A stretch of DNA of 64,000 nucleotides, from positions 248,001-312,000 of the forward strand of contig NZ_QQWG01000002.1 of NCBI RefSeq assembly GCF_003863355.1, written 5' to 3'. Each line of letters opens with the position of its first letter. Within the stretch, counting starts at the first letter, position 1. A program made the translations under genes and the position numbers. Below the pieces are notes generated by a model. That model was not told where the DNA came from and did not search any database. It saw only the letters and a list, made by a program, of their open reading frames with translations. This DNA is from Ancylomarina euxina (GTDB taxonomy: Bacteria > Bacteroidota > Bacteroidia > Bacteroidales > Marinifilaceae). This document shows positions 16,238-28,962 of the stretch, one piece after another.

Positions 16238-17425
16238 ATGGCTAAAGAACATTTTGATAGGTCAAAACCACACGTAAATATTGGTACTATCGGTCACGTT
16301 GATCACGGTAAAACTACCTTGACTGCTGCTATTACAACTGTATTGGCAAAAAAAGGTTTCTGTGAAGTAAAATCTTTCGATTCTATCGATAATGCACCTG
16401 AGGAAAAAGAAAGAGGTATCACTATTAATACTGCTCACGTAGAGTATTCTACAGATAACCGTCACTACGCTCACGTTGACTGTCCAGGTCACGCTGACTA
16501 CGTGAAAAACATGGTTACTGGTGCTGCTCAGATGGACGGTGCGATTTTGGTTTGTGCTGCTACTGACGGTCCTATGCCTCAGACTCGCGAGCATATCCTT
16601 TTAGCTCGTCAGGTAAACGTACCTAAAATGGTAGTTTTCTTGAACAAAGTTGACATGGTTGACGATGAAGAGATGCTAGAGTTGGTAGAAATGGAAATGC
16701 GTGAGCTTTTAGATTTCTATGACTTCGACGGAGATAATACTCCTATCATTGCTGGATCTGCTCTTGGTGGATTGAACGGTGAGCCAGAGTGGGAAGATAA
16801 GATTATGGAGCTTATGGATGCTGTTGATACTTGGATTCCACTACCTCCACGTGATGTTGATAAAGCGTTTTTGATGCCAATTGAAGATGTTTTCTCTATT
16901 ACTGGTCGTGGAACTGTTGCTACAGGTCGTATCGAGACTGGTATTGTTAAGACAGGTGAAGAACTTCAGATTATCGGTTTAGGTGCTGAAGGAATGAAAA
17001 CTGTTTGTACTGGTGTTGAGATGTTCCGTAAGATTCTTGACGAAGGTCAAGCTGGTGACAACGTTGGTTTATTGTTGAGAGGTATTGACAAATCATCTAT
17101 CAAGCGTGGTATGGTTATCTGTCACCCTAAAACAATTACTCCTCATACAAAAATCAAAGCTGAGATTTATGTATTGAAGAAAGAAGAAGGTGGACGTCAT
17201 ACTCCATTCCATAACAAATACCGTCCTCAGTTCTATATCAGAACTCTTGATGTAACTGGTGAGATTACTCTTCCAGAAGGTGTTGAGATGGTAATGCCAG
17301 GTGATAACGTTACTATCAACGTTCAGTTAATTACTCCTGTTGCTTGTTCAGTAGGTTTACGTTTCGCTATCCGTGAAGGTGGTAGAACTGTAGGTGCTGG
17401 TCAGATTACTGAAATTGTTGAGTAA
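16238..17425 (+). CDS. tuf: Translation elongation factor Tu
   Basis: A 395-residue EF-Tu that delivers aminoacyl-tRNA to the ribosome. GTPase motifs are [10 protein letters not shown] (G1), DCPGHADY (G3) and NKVDMVDD (G4, NKxD), with the switch I segment [16 protein letters not shown]. Domains II and III follow ([29 protein letters not shown]). It is cotranscribed with four upstream tRNAs and probably with tRNA-Trp and secE downstream; a hairpin without a clear T-run follows the stop. Confidence 0.98.
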   Translation: MAKEHFDRSKPHVNIGTIGHVDHGKTTLTAAITTVLAKKGFCEVKSFDSIDNAPEEKERGITINTAHVEYSTDNRHYAHVDCPGHADYVKNMVTGAAQMDGAILVCAATDGPMPQTREHILLARQVNVPKMVVFLNKVDMVDDEEMLELVEMEMRELLDFYDFDGDNTPIIAGSALGGLNGEPEWEDKIMELMDAVDTWIPLPPRDVDKAFLMPIEDVFSITGRGTVATGRIETGIVKTGEELQIIGLGAEGMKTVCTGVEMFRKILDEGQAGDNVGLLLRGIDKSSIKRGMVICHPKTITPHTKIKAEIYVLKKEEGGRHTPFHNKYRPQFYIRTLDVTGEITLPEGVEMVMPGDNVTINVQLITPVACSVGLRFAIREGGRTVGAGQITEIVE

Positions 17426-17441
17426 TTTTTGATATAAAGAA

Positions 17442-17465
17442 TGATTCGGATTTATTTCCGAATCA
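17442..17465 (+). other. Hairpin between tuf and tRNA-Trp
   Basis: TGATTCGGA and TCCGAATCA form a perfect 9-bp stem around a 6-base loop. The T-rich but interrupted sequence after it (CTCTTCTTT) suggests a processing site or weak attenuator rather than a full stop, since the transcription unit appears to continue. Confidence 0.5.
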
Positions 17466-17474
17466 CTCTTCTTT

Positions 17475-17547
17475 ACGGGTGTAGCTCAGTTGGTAGAGCA
17501 CTGGTCTCCAAAACCAGGTGTCGGGAGTTCGAGTCTCTCCACCCGTG
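17475..17547 (+). tRNA. tRNA-Trp (anticodon CCA)
   Basis: Acceptor stem ACGGGTG/CACCCGT is perfect, discriminator G as expected for tRNA-Trp, and the anticodon stem CTGGT/ACCAG holds the loop CTCCAAA (anticodon CCA). The tuf-trnW-secE order is conserved in many bacteria. Confidence 0.96.
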
Positions 17548-17648
17548 CTAAAGGATATTTTGTCTTATGAAATAAGTCTCACAAACTGGATTTATTTAGA
17601 CTGTGAGACATCTTCCATGTGAATTAATAAAACTTTAATTGTAAGCAC

Positions 17649-17840
17649 ATGAAATTAGTAAATTATATTAAGGACGTTTATACGGAACTTACACAGAAAG
17701 TATCGTGGCCAACATGGTCTGAACTTCAAAGTAGCGCTATCGTAGTAATGATAGCTTCTGCAATTATTGCAACTGCAATTTTTGTGATGGATTTGGGGTT
17801 CAAGAATTTGATGGACACTGTATATAGTATGTTTTACTAA
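17649..17840 (+). CDS. secE: Preprotein translocase subunit SecE
   Basis: A 63-residue single-span SecE: amphipathic region YIKDVYTELTQKVSWPTWSEL with the conserved KVxWPTxxE motif, then one transmembrane helix (about 27-47). It stabilises SecY in the SecYEG channel. It lies 16 bases upstream of nusG, the standard arrangement. Confidence 0.95.
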   Translation: MKLVNYIKDVYTELTQKVSWPTWSELQSSAIVVMIASAIIATAIFVMDLGFKNLMDTVYSMFY

Positions 17841-17856
17841 TCACTGAAATTTTAAG

Positions 17857-18405
17857 ATGGCTGAAATTGACAAAAAATGGTATGTTCTACGGGCTGTAGG
17901 AGGAAAAGAAAAGAAGGTCCAAGAGTATATCTTAAGTGAGATTTCTAATCTTGGACTTCAGGATTACGTATCACAGGTTCTCATTCCAACCGAGAAAGTG
18001 TTTGTGGTGCGCAACGGTAAAAAAATCAGCAAGGAAAGAATTTTCTTACCTGGCTATGTTTTAATCGAAGCTGCATTGACAGGCGAAATTCCTCACATCC
18101 TTCGTAGTGTTACGAATGTGATTGGCTTCCTGGGGGATACTAAAGGCGGCGACCCGTCTCCATTGCGACAATCAGAAGTGAATCGCATTTTGGGTAAGGT
18201 TGACGAACTTACTAATAAAGATGAGGAAATTAATGTTCCTTATTTTGTTGGCGAGTCGGTAAATGTGACTGATGGACCATTTAATGGTTTTGCTGGCGTG
18301 ATAGAAGAGGTAAATGCAGAGAAGAGAAAACTTAAAGTTATGGTTAAAATCTTTGGACGTAAAACGCCTCTCGAATTAAGTTTCATGCAAGTAGAAAAAG
18401 AATAA
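17857..18405 (+). CDS. nusG: Transcription termination/antitermination factor NusG
   Basis: A 182-residue NusG. The NGN domain ([19 protein letters not shown]...[12 protein letters not shown]) binds the RNA polymerase clamp; the C-terminal KOW domain ([38 protein letters not shown]) contacts S10 or Rho. It is followed at 24 bases by rplK. Confidence 0.97.
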   Translation: MAEIDKKWYVLRAVGGKEKKVQEYILSEISNLGLQDYVSQVLIPTEKVFVVRNGKKISKERIFLPGYVLIEAALTGEIPHILRSVTNVIGFLGDTKGGDPSPLRQSEVNRILGKVDELTNKDEEINVPYFVGESVNVTDGPFNGFAGVIEEVNAEKRKLKVMVKIFGRKTPLELSFMQVEKE

Positions 18406-18429
18406 AAAAACCTTTAGAAAAGTAAAACT

Positions 18430-18873
18430 ATGGCTAAAGAAGTAGCAGGATTAATAAAGTTGCAGATCAAAGGTGGTGCTGCAAATCCTTCACCTCCAGT
18501 AGGACCGGCATTAGGTGCTAAGGGAGTAAATATCATGGATTTTTGTAAGCAATTCAATGCTAGAACGCAAGATATGGCTGGAAAAGTTGTTCCAGTTGTA
18601 ATTACCGTTTATAAAGATAGCTCTTTTGAATTCATTACAAAAACTCCTCCTGTTGCTGTTCAGGTTTTAGAAGCTGCAAAATTAAAATCAGGATCTGCTG
18701 AGCCTAACCGTGTTAAGGTTGGATCTATTACTTGGGAACAAGTAAGAGAAATCGCAGAAGGCAAGATGAAAGATTTAAATGCTTTTGAAGTTGAGAGCGC
18801 CATGAGTATGGTCGCTGGAACAGCAAGAAGTATGGGTGTCACTATTTCTGGTGATAATCCGCTTAATCAATAA
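18430..18873 (+). CDS. rplK: 50S ribosomal protein L11
   Basis: A 147-residue uL11 with the hallmark [20 protein letters not shown] opening and the C-terminal rRNA-binding region ([19 protein letters not shown]). Part of the GTPase-associated centre and needed for RelA activation in other bacteria. It precedes rplA by 20 bases. Confidence 0.98.
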   Translation: MAKEVAGLIKLQIKGGAANPSPPVGPALGAKGVNIMDFCKQFNARTQDMAGKVVPVVITVYKDSSFEFITKTPPVAVQVLEAAKLKSGSAEPNRVKVGSITWEQVREIAEGKMKDLNAFEVESAMSMVAGTARSMGVTISGDNPLNQ

Positions 18874-18893
18874 TTTTTAATACTGCAATTAAA

Positions 18894-19589
18894 ATGGGTA
18901 AACTAACAAAAAATCAAAAGTTAGCTTTAGAAAAAGTCGAAGCAGATAAGATCTACACTATCGACGAAGCCGTTGCATTGGTTAAGGAGATTACCACTAC
19001 TAAATTTGACGCTTCTGTGGATATGGATGTCCGCTTAGGAGTTGACCCAAGAAAAGCGAATCAAATGGTTCGTGGTGTGGTTACTCTACCTCATGGTACT
19101 GGTAAAGATGTTCGTGTTTTGGTACTTTGTACTCCTGATAAGGAAGAAGAGGCTAAAGCGGCAGGTGCAGAGTATGTTGGACTTGACGATTATATCGCTA
19201 AGATCAAAGGAGGATGGACTGATATTGATGTTATCATTACTATGCCAACTGTTATGGCTAAAGTAGGTGCACTAGGACGTGTATTAGGGCCACGTGGTTT
19301 AATGCCAAACCCTAAGAGCGGAACTGTAACTATGGACATTGCTAAAGCTGTGAACGAAGTTAAGGCTGGAAAGATAGATTTCAAGGTCGACAAATATGGT
19401 ATTATTCACTCTTCAGTTGCTAAGGTATCTTTTGAAGTAGATAAAATCAAAGGTAATGCTAAAGAATTCATTGGTGTTATCAATAAATTGAAACCAACTG
19501 CAGCAAAAGGGACTTACATTAAGAGTGTATACCTGTCAAGTACAATGAGTCTTGGGATTCAAGTAGATCCTAAGTCACTTATTGACTAA
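18894..19589 (+). CDS. rplA: 50S ribosomal protein L1
   Basis: A 231-residue uL1 of the stalk base. Recognised by [22 protein letters not shown] and [22 protein letters not shown]. In other bacteria L1 represses its own rplKA transcript; no obvious L1-binding mimic was recognised in the short leader here. Confidence 0.98.
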   Translation: MGKLTKNQKLALEKVEADKIYTIDEAVALVKEITTTKFDASVDMDVRLGVDPRKANQMVRGVVTLPHGTGKDVRVLVLCTPDKEEEAKAAGAEYVGLDDYIAKIKGGWTDIDVIITMPTVMAKVGALGRVLGPRGLMPNPKSGTVTMDIAKAVNEVKAGKIDFKVDKYGIIHSSVAKVSFEVDKIKGNAKEFIGVINKLKPTAAKGTYIKSVYLSSTMSLGIQVDPKSLID

Positions 19590-19622
19590 TCAAATTAATT
19601 TTTAATCGAGACCTTGGTAATC

Positions 19623-20129
19623 ATGAAAAAGGAAGACAAAATTCAGATTATTGATAGCTTGACAGAACAAATCAACGCATCAAATCACTTTTATCTAGCT
19701 GACACTTCAGGAATGAATGCAGAAGCAACCTCTGCTTTACGTAGAGCTTGTTATGAGAAGCAAGTTAAAATGATTGTTGTGAAGAATACTTTGCTTCGTA
19801 GTGCTTTGGTAAAAGCAGAAGTTGAGTGCGACGGTTTGACTGAAACACTTAAGGGAGCTACCTCTCTTATGCTTTCAGAAGTGGGAAATATTCCTGCAAA
19901 GCTAATCAAAGAATTCAGTAAAGGGAAAGATTTACCAGCTCTAAAAGGTGCTTTCGTAGAAGGTGCTGTTTATATTGGAGCAGGTGAATTAGATACTCTT
20001 GTAGCTATTAAGTCTAAAGAAGAGTTAATTGGAGATATTATTGCAGCATTGCAGTCTCCAATTCAGAAAGTTATTTCTGCTTTAGAAAATGGTAAGGGTG
20101 AAGATACTGAAGAAGTAGTATCAGAGTAA
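19623..20129 (+). CDS. rplJ: 50S ribosomal protein L10
   Basis: A uL10 of 168 residues that anchors L7/L12 dimers. The N-terminal rRNA-binding domain has FYLADTSGMNAEATSALRR and MIVVKNTLLRSAL; the C-terminal helix (IIAALQSPIQKVISALE) binds L12. A TTG three codons upstream (19614) is in frame, but the ATG at 19623 gives the normal MKKEDK start. Confidence 0.96.
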   Translation: MKKEDKIQIIDSLTEQINASNHFYLADTSGMNAEATSALRRACYEKQVKMIVVKNTLLRSALVKAEVECDGLTETLKGATSLMLSEVGNIPAKLIKEFSKGKDLPALKGAFVEGAVYIGAGELDTLVAIKSKEELIGDIIAALQSPIQKVISALENGKGEDTEEVVSE

Positions 20130-20172
20130 GAGTAATATATCTAGAGTATTTAAATTTTAAAAATAAACCAAA

Positions 20173-20541
20173 ATGGCAGATTTAAAAAAGTTTGCAGAAG
20201 AATTAGTTAATTTGACTGTTAAGGAAGTAAGTGAATTAGCTCAAATCTTAAAAGATGAGTACGGAATTGAACCAGCTGCTGCTGCTGTTGTTGTAGCAGG
20301 TGGAGCTGCTGCTGGCGAAGCTGCTGAGCAAACTGAATTCGACGTTATTCTTGTGGCTCCAGGTGGAGCAAAACTTGCTATCGTAAAATTAGTTAAGGAA
20401 TTAACTGGTTTAGGTCTTAAGGAAGCTAAGGCTGCAGTTGATGCTGCTCCTACTGCATTGAAAGAAAAAGTTTCTAAAGTGGAAGCTGAAGCATTAAAAG
20501 CACAATTAGAAGAAGCTGGAGCTGAAGTTGAACTTAAATAG
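20173..20541 (+). CDS. rplL: 50S ribosomal protein L7/L12
   Basis: A 122-residue bL12: N-terminal dimerisation helix ([22 protein letters not shown]), an Ala/Gly hinge ([19 protein letters not shown]) and the globular C-terminal domain ([31 protein letters not shown]...) that binds elongation factors. A hairpin with a short T-run follows before rpoB. Confidence 0.98.
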   Translation: MADLKKFAEELVNLTVKEVSELAQILKDEYGIEPAAAAVVVAGGAAAGEAAEQTEFDVILVAPGGAKLAIVKLVKELTGLGLKEAKAAVDAAPTALKEKVSKVEAEALKAQLEEAGAEVELK

Positions 20542-20575
20542 AATCACTAAGACCTTTAAATAAGGTTATTATGGT

Positions 20576-20611
20576 TTAGAGTTTCATTGATTTGGAACTC
20601 TAAGCCTTTTT
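20576..20611 (+). terminator. Attenuator-like hairpin between rplL and rpoB
   Basis: TTAGAGTTTC and GGAACTCTAA form a 10-bp stem (one G-U) around an 8-base loop, followed by GCCTTTTTG. It is placed as the partial terminator known between rplL and rpoB in E. coli and would lower rpoBC expression relative to ribosomal proteins. Confidence 0.6.
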
Positions 20612-20650
20612 GTTGTTTATTATTGTTTAGGTTCAATTAATTTTAAGTAA

Positions 20651-23600
20651 ATGTCTTCAAATACTATTAGTCAAAGAATTAGTTTTGCTTCAAATAAGAA
20701 TCAGTTTTTATATCCTGACTTTTTGGAAGTACAATTAAAATCTTTTCAAGACTTTTTTCAGTTGGAAACAATTTCTGAAAAAAGAAAGAGCGAAGGATTA
20801 TTTAAGGTATTTAGCGAGAATTTTCCAATTACCGATACGCGTAACAATTTTGTATTGGAATTTCTTGACTATTTTGTTGATCCACCACGTTACTCCATCG
20901 AAGAGTGTATAGAGCGAGGCCTTAGCTATAGTGTCCCACTTAAGGCTAAATTAAAGCTATATTGTACCGATCCTGAACATGAGGATTTTGATACAGTAAT
21001 TCAGGATGTATATCTTGGAACTGTACCTTACATGACAGAAAAGGGTACCTTCGTAATTAATGGTGCGGAACGTGTTGTTGTATCTCAACTTCACCGTTCT
21101 CCAGGTGTATTCTTCGGACAGAGTCTACATACCAACGGAACTAAATTATATTCCGCACGTATTATTCCTTTCAAAGGATCATGGATTGAATTTGCTACTG
21201 ACATCAACAATGTCATGTACGCTTATATCGATCGTAAGAAAAAGCTACCAGTTACCACTCTATTAAGATCGATTGGTTTCGAAAGCGATAAAGAAATTCT
21301 TGAGATCTTTGATCTCGCTGATGAAATTAAAGTTTCAAAAACCGGACTTAAAAAAGTTGTTGGTCGTAAACTTGCCGCTCGTGTTCTTAAATCTTGGATT
21401 GAAGACTTCGTAGATGAGGATACAGGAGAGGTTGTTTCTATCGAACGTAACGAAGTTATTATTGATAGAGAAACTATAGTTGAACCAGAACACATTGAAG
21501 AGATTCTTGAATCAGGGGCTAAGACTATCTTATTACACAAGGAGCAGCAGAATCTTGCTGACTATGCAATTATTTATAATACATTGCAGAAGGATCCTTG
21601 TAACTCTGAGAAAGAAGCTGTTCTTCATATCTATCGTCAATTAAGAAACTCTGAGCCACCAGATGAGGCTACAGCTCGTGATGTAATTGATAAGTTATTC
21701 TTCTCTGACAAACGTTACGATTTAGGTGATGTTGGTCGTTACAGAATTAACAAAAAACTTGGTCTTAATACAGACAGCGATGTTAAGGTATTGACAAAGG
21801 AAGATATTATTGAAATTATAAAGTACCTTATCAAGCTATTGAATGCTCGTACTGATGTGGATGATATTGACCACTTAAGTAATCGTCGTGTTCGTACTGT
21901 TGGGGAACAATTATATAGTCAGTTTGGAGTTGGTTTAGCTCGTATGGCTCGTACGATTCGTGAAAGAATGAACGTACGTGACAATGAGGTATTTACTCCT
22001 ATTGATTTGATTAACTCGAAGACTTTATCTTCAGTTATCAATTCATTCTTTGGAACTAATGCTTTGTCTCAGTTTATGGATCAAACGAATCCACTTGCTG
22101 AGGTAACTCATAAGAGAAGAATGTCAGCTCTTGGACCAGGTGGTCTGTCTCGTGAGAGAGCAGGTTTCGAGGTTCGAGATGTTCACTATACTCACTATGG
22201 TCGTTTATGTCCTATTGAAACACCAGAGGGACCAAATATTGGTTTGATCTCTTCATTGTGTGTATTCGCTAAGATTAATGATTTAGGTTTTATCGAAACA
22301 CCTTACCGTAAGGTTATAAATGGTAAAGTAGATTTAAGTAACGAAGGTGTAGGTTATCTTTCAGCTGAGGAAGAAGAAGGATTGATTATTGCTCAAGCTA
22401 ATGCTCCATTAAATGACGATGGTTCATTTGTTAATGCTAAAGCAAAATCACGTAAAGATGGTGACTTCCCATTTGAAGAGATTCAGAACTTAGATCTTAT
22501 GGATGTTGCGCCTAATCAGATTGCTTCAATTGCGGCTTCGTTGATTCCGTTCCTTGAGCATGATGATGCCAACCGTGCTCTGATGGGATCGAATATGATG
22601 CGTCAGGCAGTTCCTGTTATTAAACCTGAATCTCCAGTTGTAGGTACGGGTCTTGAAGCAAATATTGCTAAAGATTCACGTACTCAAATTGTAGCTGAAA
22701 GAAATGGTGTTGTTGAATTTGTTGATGCAACTAAAATTGTAATCGCTTACGAAAGAAGCGAAGATGAGGCATTTGTGAGTTTTGAATCAAATATTATCAC
22801 TTACAAATTACCAAAATATCAAAAAACCAACCAGGGAACAACTATCGACCTTAAGCCAATTGTTGCTAAAGGAGCTAAAGTTGTAAAAGGGCAAATCTTA
22901 ACCGATGGTTATGGTACTCAAACTGGTGAGTTAGCACTTGGTCGTAACCTGAAGGTGGCGTTTATGCCTTGGAAAGGTTATAACTATGAGGATGCGATCG
23001 TAATTTCGGAACGTATTGTTAAGGATGATGTATTTACTTCAATTCACGTTGATGAGTACACGCTTGAAGTACGTGATACAAAACGAGGAATGGAAGAATT
23101 AACTTCTGATATTCCAAATGTTAGTGAAGAAGCAACTCGTAACCTTGATGAAAATGGTTTGATTCGCATTGGTGCGATTGTAGAACCTGGTGATATTCTT
23201 ATCGGTAAGATTACTCCTAAAGGAGAATCTGATCCTTCTCCAGAAGAAAAATTGCTTCGTGCAATTTTTGGTGATAAAGCGGGTGATGTAAAAGATGCAT
23301 CTCTTAAAGCTTCACCTTCACTTCGTGGTGTTGTGATTGAGAAGAAATTATTCTCTCGTGCCGTACGCGATCGTAAGTCGAAGCAAAGTGATAAGCCATT
23401 ATTGCAGAAACTTGATGAAGAATTCGATAGAACTGTTGCAGCTTTAAACAACCTTCTTATTGAAAAATTATTTACCATTACAAATGGTAAAACTTCACAA
23501 GGTGTTAAGGATTATTTGAGTGTTGATTTGATTCCTAAAGGGGTTAAGTTTACGCAGAAATTATTAACGGAGATTAATTATCTACAAGTTGACCCTAATA

Positions 23601-24463
23601 AGTGGACAACTGATAAGGATAAGAATGATACCATTAAAACCTTACTGCACAACTACGTAATTAAGTACAAAGAACTTGATAGTGCAAGTAAACGTAAGAA
23701 ATACAACGTTACTATCGGTGATGAAATGCCAGTAGGTATCATCCAAATGGCTAAGGTTTATGTTGCTAAGAAACGTAAACTACAGATTGGTGATAAGATG
23801 GCGGGTCGTCACGGTAATAAAGGTATTGTTTCTCGTGTTGTTCGTCAGGAAGATATGCCATTCCTTGAGGATGGAACTACTGTTGACATTTGCTTGAACC
23901 CTCTTGGTGTACCATCACGTATGAACCTTGGACAGGTGTTTGAAACTGTTCTTGGGTGGGCAGGTATAGAGTTAGGATTGAAGTTTGCTACTCCGATTTT
24001 CGATGGAGCAAGTCTTGACGAAATTACTGCATATACTGATAAAGCTGGTGTTCCTGCTTTCGGTAAAGCTTACCTTCATGATGGAGGTACTGGTGTTCGA
24101 TTTGATCAGCCTGCTACGGTTGGTGTTATCTACATGCTGAAACTTGGTCACATGGTTGATGATAAGATGCACGCGCGTTCTATCGGTCCTTATTCTCTGA
24201 TTACTCAGCAACCACTTGGTGGTAAGGCTCAGTTTGGTGGTCAGCGTTTTGGAGAGATGGAGGTTTGGGCTCTTGAGGCCTTTGGTGCTGCTCATATTCT
24301 ACAGGAAATCTTGACTATTAAGTCGGATGATGTAATGGGTAGAGCGAAAGCTTATGAAGCTATCGTAAAAGGTGAACCTATGCCAGCTCCAGGTATTCCT
24401 GAATCTCTAAACGTGTTATTACACGAACTTAGAGGTCTTGGCTTGAGCGTTAAATTAGTATAA
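20651..24463 (+). CDS. rpoB: DNA-directed RNA polymerase subunit beta
   Basis: A 1270-residue beta subunit. The rifampicin region reads [19 protein letters not shown] and [19 protein letters not shown], with the Asp, His and Ser equivalent to E. coli 516, 526 and 531 all present, so a sensitive-type pocket is predicted. Other conserved blocks are [30 protein letters not shown] and [17 protein letters not shown] near the active site, and the C-terminal [18 protein letters not shown] hairpin separates it from rpoC. Confidence 0.99.
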   Translation: MSSNTISQRISFASNKNQFLYPDFLEVQLKSFQDFFQLETISEKRKSEGLFKVFSENFPITDTRNNFVLEFLDYFVDPPRYSIEECIERGLSYSVPLKAKLKLYCTDPEHEDFDTVIQDVYLGTVPYMTEKGTFVINGAERVVVSQLHRSPGVFFGQSLHTNGTKLYSARIIPFKGSWIEFATDINNVMYAYIDRKKKLPVTTLLRSIGFESDKEILEIFDLADEIKVSKTGLKKVVGRKLAARVLKSWIEDFVDEDTGEVVSIERNEVIIDRETIVEPEHIEEILESGAKTILLHKEQQNLADYAIIYNTLQKDPCNSEKEAVLHIYRQLRNSEPPDEATARDVIDKLFFSDKRYDLGDVGRYRINKKLGLNTDSDVKVLTKEDIIEIIKYLIKLLNARTDVDDIDHLSNRRVRTVGEQLYSQFGVGLARMARTIRERMNVRDNEVFTPIDLINSKTLSSVINSFFGTNALSQFMDQTNPLAEVTHKRRMSALGPGGLSRERAGFEVRDVHYTHYGRLCPIETPEGPNIGLISSLCVFAKINDLGFIETPYRKVINGKVDLSNEGVGYLSAEEEEGLIIAQANAPLNDDGSFVNAKAKSRKDGDFPFEEIQNLDLMDVAPNQIASIAASLIPFLEHDDANRALMGSNMMRQAVPVIKPESPVVGTGLEANIAKDSRTQIVAERNGVVEFVDATKIVIAYERSEDEAFVSFESNIITYKLPKYQKTNQGTTIDLKPIVAKGAKVVKGQILTDGYGTQTGELALGRNLKVAFMPWKGYNYEDAIVISERIVKDDVFTSIHVDEYTLEVRDTKRGMEELTSDIPNVSEEATRNLDENGLIRIGAIVEPGDILIGKITPKGESDPSPEEKLLRAIFGDKAGDVKDASLKASPSLRGVVIEKKLFSRAVRDRKSKQSDKPLLQKLDEEFDRTVAALNNLLIEKLFTITNGKTSQGVKDYLSVDLIPKGVKFTQKLLTEINYLQVDPNKWTTDKDKNDTIKTLLHNYVIKYKELDSASKRKKYNVTIGDEMPVGIIQMAKVYVAKKRKLQIGDKMAGRHGNKGIVSRVVRQEDMPFLEDGTTVDICLNPLGVPSRMNLGQVFETVLGWAGIELGLKFATPIFDGASLDEITAYTDKAGVPAFGKAYLHDGGTGVRFDQPATVGVIYMLKLGHMVDDKMHARSIGPYSLITQQPLGGKAQFGGQRFGEMEVWALEAFGAAHILQEILTIKSDDVMGRAKAYEAIVKGEPMPAPGIPESLNVLLHELRGLGLSVKLV

Positions 24464-24475
24464 GCCTTATATAGA

Positions 24476-24508
24476 AAGTGGATGTTGGTTATTCCGACAT
24501 TCACTTTT
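24476..24508 (+). other. Hairpin between rpoB and rpoC
   Basis: AAGTGGATGTTGG and CCGACATTCACTT form a 13-bp stem with G-U pairs and loop TTATT, followed by only TT then CATG. It lacks a strong T-run, so it is more likely an RNA processing or stability element than a terminator within rpoBC. Confidence 0.5.
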
Positions 24509-24544
24509 CATGAATCAATTTGTTAATATCCTAATTTTCAATAT

Positions 24545-27500
24545 ATGGCATTCAGAAGAGATAACAAAGTAAAGAGTAATTTTACAAAAATCTCTATCAG
24601 TCTTGCTTCTCCAGAAGAGATCTTAGAAAGATCTAGTGGTGAAGTTTTAAAGCCTGAAACCATCAACTATCGTACTTATAAGCCAGAACGTGACGGTTTA
24701 TTCTGTGAAAGAATTTTCGGTCCTGTTAAGGATTATGAGTGTCACTGTGGTAAATACAAGCGTATCCGTTATCGAGGTATTGTTTGTGACCGATGTGGTG
24801 TTGAGGTAACCGAGAAAAAAGTACGTCGTGAGCGTATGGGACACATCCAATTGGTTGTGCCTGTAGCGCATATTTGGTATTTTAAATCGTTGCCAAATAA
24901 AATTGGTTACCTTTTAGGTTTACCAACTAAAAAATTAGATACTATTATTTATTACGAGCGCTATGTCGTAATTAACGCGGGTGTTAAAGCCGCTGATGGT
25001 ATCAACTATCTTGATTTCCTTACAGAAGAAGAATATCTTGATATTCTTGACGAACTTCCAATGGAAAATCAGCATCTTGATGATGAAGATCCGAATAAGT
25101 TTATTGCTAAAATGGGTGCTGAAGCGCTTTGCAGTCTTCTTTCTCGTTTAGATCTTGATGCATTATCTTATGAATTACGTCATAAAGCCAGCACTGAAAC
25201 TTCACAGCAACGTAAAAACGAAGCTTTGAAGCGTCTACAAGTTGTTGGTGCTTTCCGTGACTCTAAGGAAGTGAACAATCCTGAATGGATGGTTGTTAAA
25301 GTTGTTCCAGTAATTCCACCAGAATTACGTCCTTTGGTACCTTTAGATGGTGGACGTTTTGCAACTTCGGATTTAAATGACCTTTATCGTCGTGTAATCA
25401 TCCGTAACAATCGTCTGAAAAGACTAATTGAAATCAAAGCTCCAGAAGTAATTTTACGTAACGAAAAACGTATGCTTCAAGAGGCTGTTGATTCACTATT
25501 TGATAACTCTCGTAAATCTAATGCGGTAAAGACAGAAAACAATCGTCCTTTGAAATCTCTTTCAGATTCATTGAAAGGTAAGCAAGGTCGTTTCCGTCAG
25601 AATCTATTGGGTAAGCGTGTTGACTATTCTGCTCGTTCGGTAATTGTTGTAGGTCCAGACTTGGAAATGCACGAGTGTGGTATCCCTAAGGATATGGCAG
25701 CTGAACTTTATAAGCCTTTTATTATTCGTAAGCTTATTGAGCGTGGAATTGTTAAAACTGTAAAATCAGCTAAGAAAATTGTTGATCGTAAAGACCCGGT
25801 GGTATGGGATATTCTTGAGAATGTATTGAAAGGACATCCAGTGCTACTTAACCGTGCCCCAACTCTTCACCGTTTGGGTATTCAGTCTTTCCAGCCAAAA
25901 TTGATTGAAGGAAAAGCGATTCGTCTACACCCTCTAGCATGTACCGGTTTCAATGCCGACTTTGATGGTGACCAGATGGCGGTTCACTTACCTTTAGGTA
26001 ATGAAGCAGTTCTTGAGGCTCAGATGTTAATGTTGTGTTCTCACAATATTTTGAACCCTGCTAATGGTACTCCGATTACTGTTCCTTCTCAGGATATGGT
26101 ACTTGGTTTGTATTATATTACTAAATCAAGAACAGGTTGTAAAGGAGAGGGTATTACTTTCTATTCTGCTGAAGAAGCTATGATTGCTTTCAATGAGAAA
26201 GCTGTCGATCTTCACGCTATCATTAAGGTAAAAGTGAAGGATTTTAATGAGAATAACGAATTGGTTGACACTATTATAGAGACAACTATTGGTCGTATCA
26301 TTATGAATCAGCACACACCTGAAGGAGCAGGATTTTTGAATCAGTTGATTACTAAGAGAGCCCTTCGTGATATCATTGGATACATTTACAAGAAGTGTGG
26401 TGTTCACGCGACTGCTAAATTCCTTGATGATATTAAGAACTTAGGTTACCGTAAAGCTTTCGAAGGTGGACTATCGTTTAACCTTTCGGATGTTACTGTT
26501 CCTGCTGAGAAGGATGCTATGGTAGCTGATGGTTATGCTCAAGTTGAAGAAGTATTGAATAACTATAATATGGGTTTCATTACGAACAACGAGCGTTATA
26601 ACCAGATTATTGATATTTGGACGCATGTAAATGCTAACTTGACCCAAACATTGATGACTCAGTTAGAAACCGACAATCAAGGTTTCAACTCTGTATACAT
26701 GATGCTTGATTCTGGTGCTCGTGGATCGCGAGAGCAGATTCGTCAGTTGGGTGGTATGCGTGGTTTGATGGCTAAGCCTCAGAAATCTGGAGCTAAAGGT
26801 GGTCAGATTATTGAGAATCCAATTCTTTCAAACTTTAAGGAAGGTCTTTCTGTACTAGAGTACTTTATTTCTACTCACGGTGCTCGTAAAGGTCTTGCGG
26901 ATACGGCTCTAAAAACGGCCGATGCGGGTTACTTAACTCGTCGTTTGGTTGATGTTGCTCAGGATGTTATTATCCACGAATCAGATTGTGGAACTCTAAG
27001 AGGTTTAACTGCATTTGCAATTAAAAATCAGGAAGAAGTTGTTGCTTCTTTATTTGAAAGAATCTTAGGTCGTACAACTGTTCACGATATTTACCACCCA
27101 TTAACTGGAGCACTTTTAGTTGCATCTGGTGAGGAAATTACAGAAGAAATTGCTGAGACTATTGAAGCTTCACCAATTGAAGCTGTAGAGATTCGTTCGG
27201 TATTAACTTGTGAAGCTCGAAAAGGTGTTTGTGCTAAATGTTATGGACGTAACCTTTCTAGTGGTGAGCTTGTTCAAAGAGGTGAGGCTGTTGGTGTTAT
27301 CGCTGCACAGTCTATCGGTGAGCCAGGTACACAGTTAACACTTCGTACTTTCCACGTAGGGGGTACAGCGGGTAACGTTTCTGCAGAAAACTCGGTTGTT
27401 TCTAAATATGACGGTTTTGCTGAGTTCGATGAACTAAGAACTGTTGAGCATACGACTGAGGGTGGTAAGAAATACGATGTTGTAATTGGTCGTTTGGCTG

Positions 27501-28810
27501 AATTACGTATCATTGATAAGAATACTAATATAGCGGTATCGACACATACTATCCCTTATGGTTCTAAACTGTATGTTAAGGATGGTGCTGATGTTACTAA
27601 AGGCGAATTGGTTTGTGAGTGGGATCCTTATAATGCCATGATCATTTCAGAATTCTCTGGTAAGATTTCATTCGATCATTTAATTGAAGGTATTACTTTC
27701 AGTGAAGAGTCTGATGAAGCAACTGGTTTTGCTGAGAAAGTAATTATTGAATCTAAGGATAAGGCTAAGAATGCGAGTGTTAGAATCTTAGGATCAGACG
27801 GATCTATTCTTAAATCTTATAACTTACCAGTAGGCGCTCACGTTTCGGTAAGTGAAGGTGATATGATTTCTGTAGGACAATCAGTAGTTAAGATACCTAG
27901 AAATGTTGGTAAGACGGGTGATATTACCGGGGGTCTTCCTCGTGTTACTGAGCTATTCGAAGCTCGTAACCCATCTAATCCAGCAGTTGTATCTGAGATT
28001 GATGGTGAAATTACTTTCGGTAAAATCAAGCGTGGTAATCGTGAAGTTATTGTGACTTCAAGAACAGGCCAGGAAAAGAAGTACCTAGTACCTCTTTCTA
28101 AGCAAATGCTTGTTCAAGAGAACGATTACATTAGAGCTGGTACACCATTATCGGATGGTGCTACAACTCCTGCTGATATTCTTGCAATTAAAGGTCCAAC
28201 TAAAGTTCAGGAGTATATCGTGAACGAGGTACAGGATGTTTACCGTATGCAGGGTGTGAAGATTAACGATAAGCACTTTGAGATTATCGTACGTCAGATG
28301 ATGCGTAAGGTTGTTATTGCTGATCCAGGTGATACAATGTTCCTTGAAAAACAAATCGTTGACAAACAAGCATTCATGCTTGAAAACGATGAGATTTTCG
28401 GTAAGAAGGTTGTTATTGATACTGGTGATTCTAACGAATTGGTATTAGGACAAACTGTTACTGCTAGACAATTACGTGATGTGAATTCAGTATTGAAACG
28501 TAAGGATATGAAGTTGGTTGTCGCACGTGATGTTATCGCGGCTACTTCAACTCAGATTCTACAGGGGATTACCCGTGCGTCTCTACAAACTCGAAGCTTT
28601 ATGTCAGCTGCTTCTTTCCAGGAGACGACTAAAGTATTGAACGAGGCTGCTATTCGTGGTAAGATCGATAATTTGGAAGGTTTGAAAGAGAACGTTATTT
28701 GTGGAAAATTAATTCCTGCAGGTACTGGTCTCCGTGACTACAAAGATATTGTAGTTGGAGCTAAAGAAGATTACGAAAAACTTCTTGCTAATAAATCTAC
28801 TGAAGAGTAA
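24545..28810 (+). CDS. rpoC: DNA-directed RNA polymerase subunit beta'
   Basis: A 1421-residue beta' subunit. The N-terminal zinc ribbon ([21 protein letters not shown]), lid/rudder region, active-site [14 protein letters not shown] that holds the catalytic Mg2+, bridge helix and trigger loop ([11 protein letters not shown]), and second zinc site (CGTLRG and [13 protein letters not shown]) are all present. The C-terminal sandwich-barrel hybrid regions are complete. A strong terminator follows, ending the tRNA-tuf-rpoC block. Confidence 0.99.
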   Translation: MAFRRDNKVKSNFTKISISLASPEEILERSSGEVLKPETINYRTYKPERDGLFCERIFGPVKDYECHCGKYKRIRYRGIVCDRCGVEVTEKKVRRERMGHIQLVVPVAHIWYFKSLPNKIGYLLGLPTKKLDTIIYYERYVVINAGVKAADGINYLDFLTEEEYLDILDELPMENQHLDDEDPNKFIAKMGAEALCSLLSRLDLDALSYELRHKASTETSQQRKNEALKRLQVVGAFRDSKEVNNPEWMVVKVVPVIPPELRPLVPLDGGRFATSDLNDLYRRVIIRNNRLKRLIEIKAPEVILRNEKRMLQEAVDSLFDNSRKSNAVKTENNRPLKSLSDSLKGKQGRFRQNLLGKRVDYSARSVIVVGPDLEMHECGIPKDMAAELYKPFIIRKLIERGIVKTVKSAKKIVDRKDPVVWDILENVLKGHPVLLNRAPTLHRLGIQSFQPKLIEGKAIRLHPLACTGFNADFDGDQMAVHLPLGNEAVLEAQMLMLCSHNILNPANGTPITVPSQDMVLGLYYITKSRTGCKGEGITFYSAEEAMIAFNEKAVDLHAIIKVKVKDFNENNELVDTIIETTIGRIIMNQHTPEGAGFLNQLITKRALRDIIGYIYKKCGVHATAKFLDDIKNLGYRKAFEGGLSFNLSDVTVPAEKDAMVADGYAQVEEVLNNYNMGFITNNERYNQIIDIWTHVNANLTQTLMTQLETDNQGFNSVYMMLDSGARGSREQIRQLGGMRGLMAKPQKSGAKGGQIIENPILSNFKEGLSVLEYFISTHGARKGLADTALKTADAGYLTRRLVDVAQDVIIHESDCGTLRGLTAFAIKNQEEVVASLFERILGRTTVHDIYHPLTGALLVASGEEITEEIAETIEASPIEAVEIRSVLTCEARKGVCAKCYGRNLSSGELVQRGEAVGVIAAQSIGEPGTQLTLRTFHVGGTAGNVSAENSVVSKYDGFAEFDELRTVEHTTEGGKKYDVVIGRLAELRIIDKNTNIAVSTHTIPYGSKLYVKDGADVTKGELVCEWDPYNAMIISEFSGKISFDHLIEGITFSEESDEATGFAEKVIIESKDKAKNASVRILGSDGSILKSYNLPVGAHVSVSEGDMISVGQSVVKIPRNVGKTGDITGGLPRVTELFEARNPSNPAVVSEIDGEITFGKIKRGNREVIVTSRTGQEKKYLVPLSKQMLVQENDYIRAGTPLSDGATTPADILAIKGPTKVQEYIVNEVQDVYRMQGVKINDKHFEIIVRQMMRKVVIADPGDTMFLEKQIVDKQAFMLENDEIFGKKVVIDTGDSNELVLGQTVTARQLRDVNSVLKRKDMKLVVARDVIAATSTQILQGITRASLQTRSFMSAASFQETTKVLNEAAIRGKIDNLEGLKENVICGKLIPAGTGLRDYKDIVVGAKEDYEKLLANKSTEE

Positions 28811-28829
28811 GCAAACTCTTAATAAATAT

Positions 28830-28865
28830 AAAGGCTGTTTCATTTATTGAAACAGCCTTTTTTTT
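28830..28865 (+). terminator. Terminator of the rpoBC operon
   Basis: A perfect 13-bp stem AAAGGCTGTTTCA/TGAAACAGCCTTT with a 5-base loop, followed by five further T (eight in all counting the stem end), 20 bases after the rpoC stop. Confidence 0.92.
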
Positions 28866-28962
28866 ATGGCTTAGTCCGAATATATTTTCTTATTTTAGCT
28901 AGACTTAATTTTTGAGATTAAATATCAAATAAACTTCTTATACAGAATAAAAAAGATTAATA

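Noticed and set aside
23044-23478. A 144-codon minus-strand frame within rpoB
   Set aside because: It is the antisense of strongly conserved rpoB sequence.
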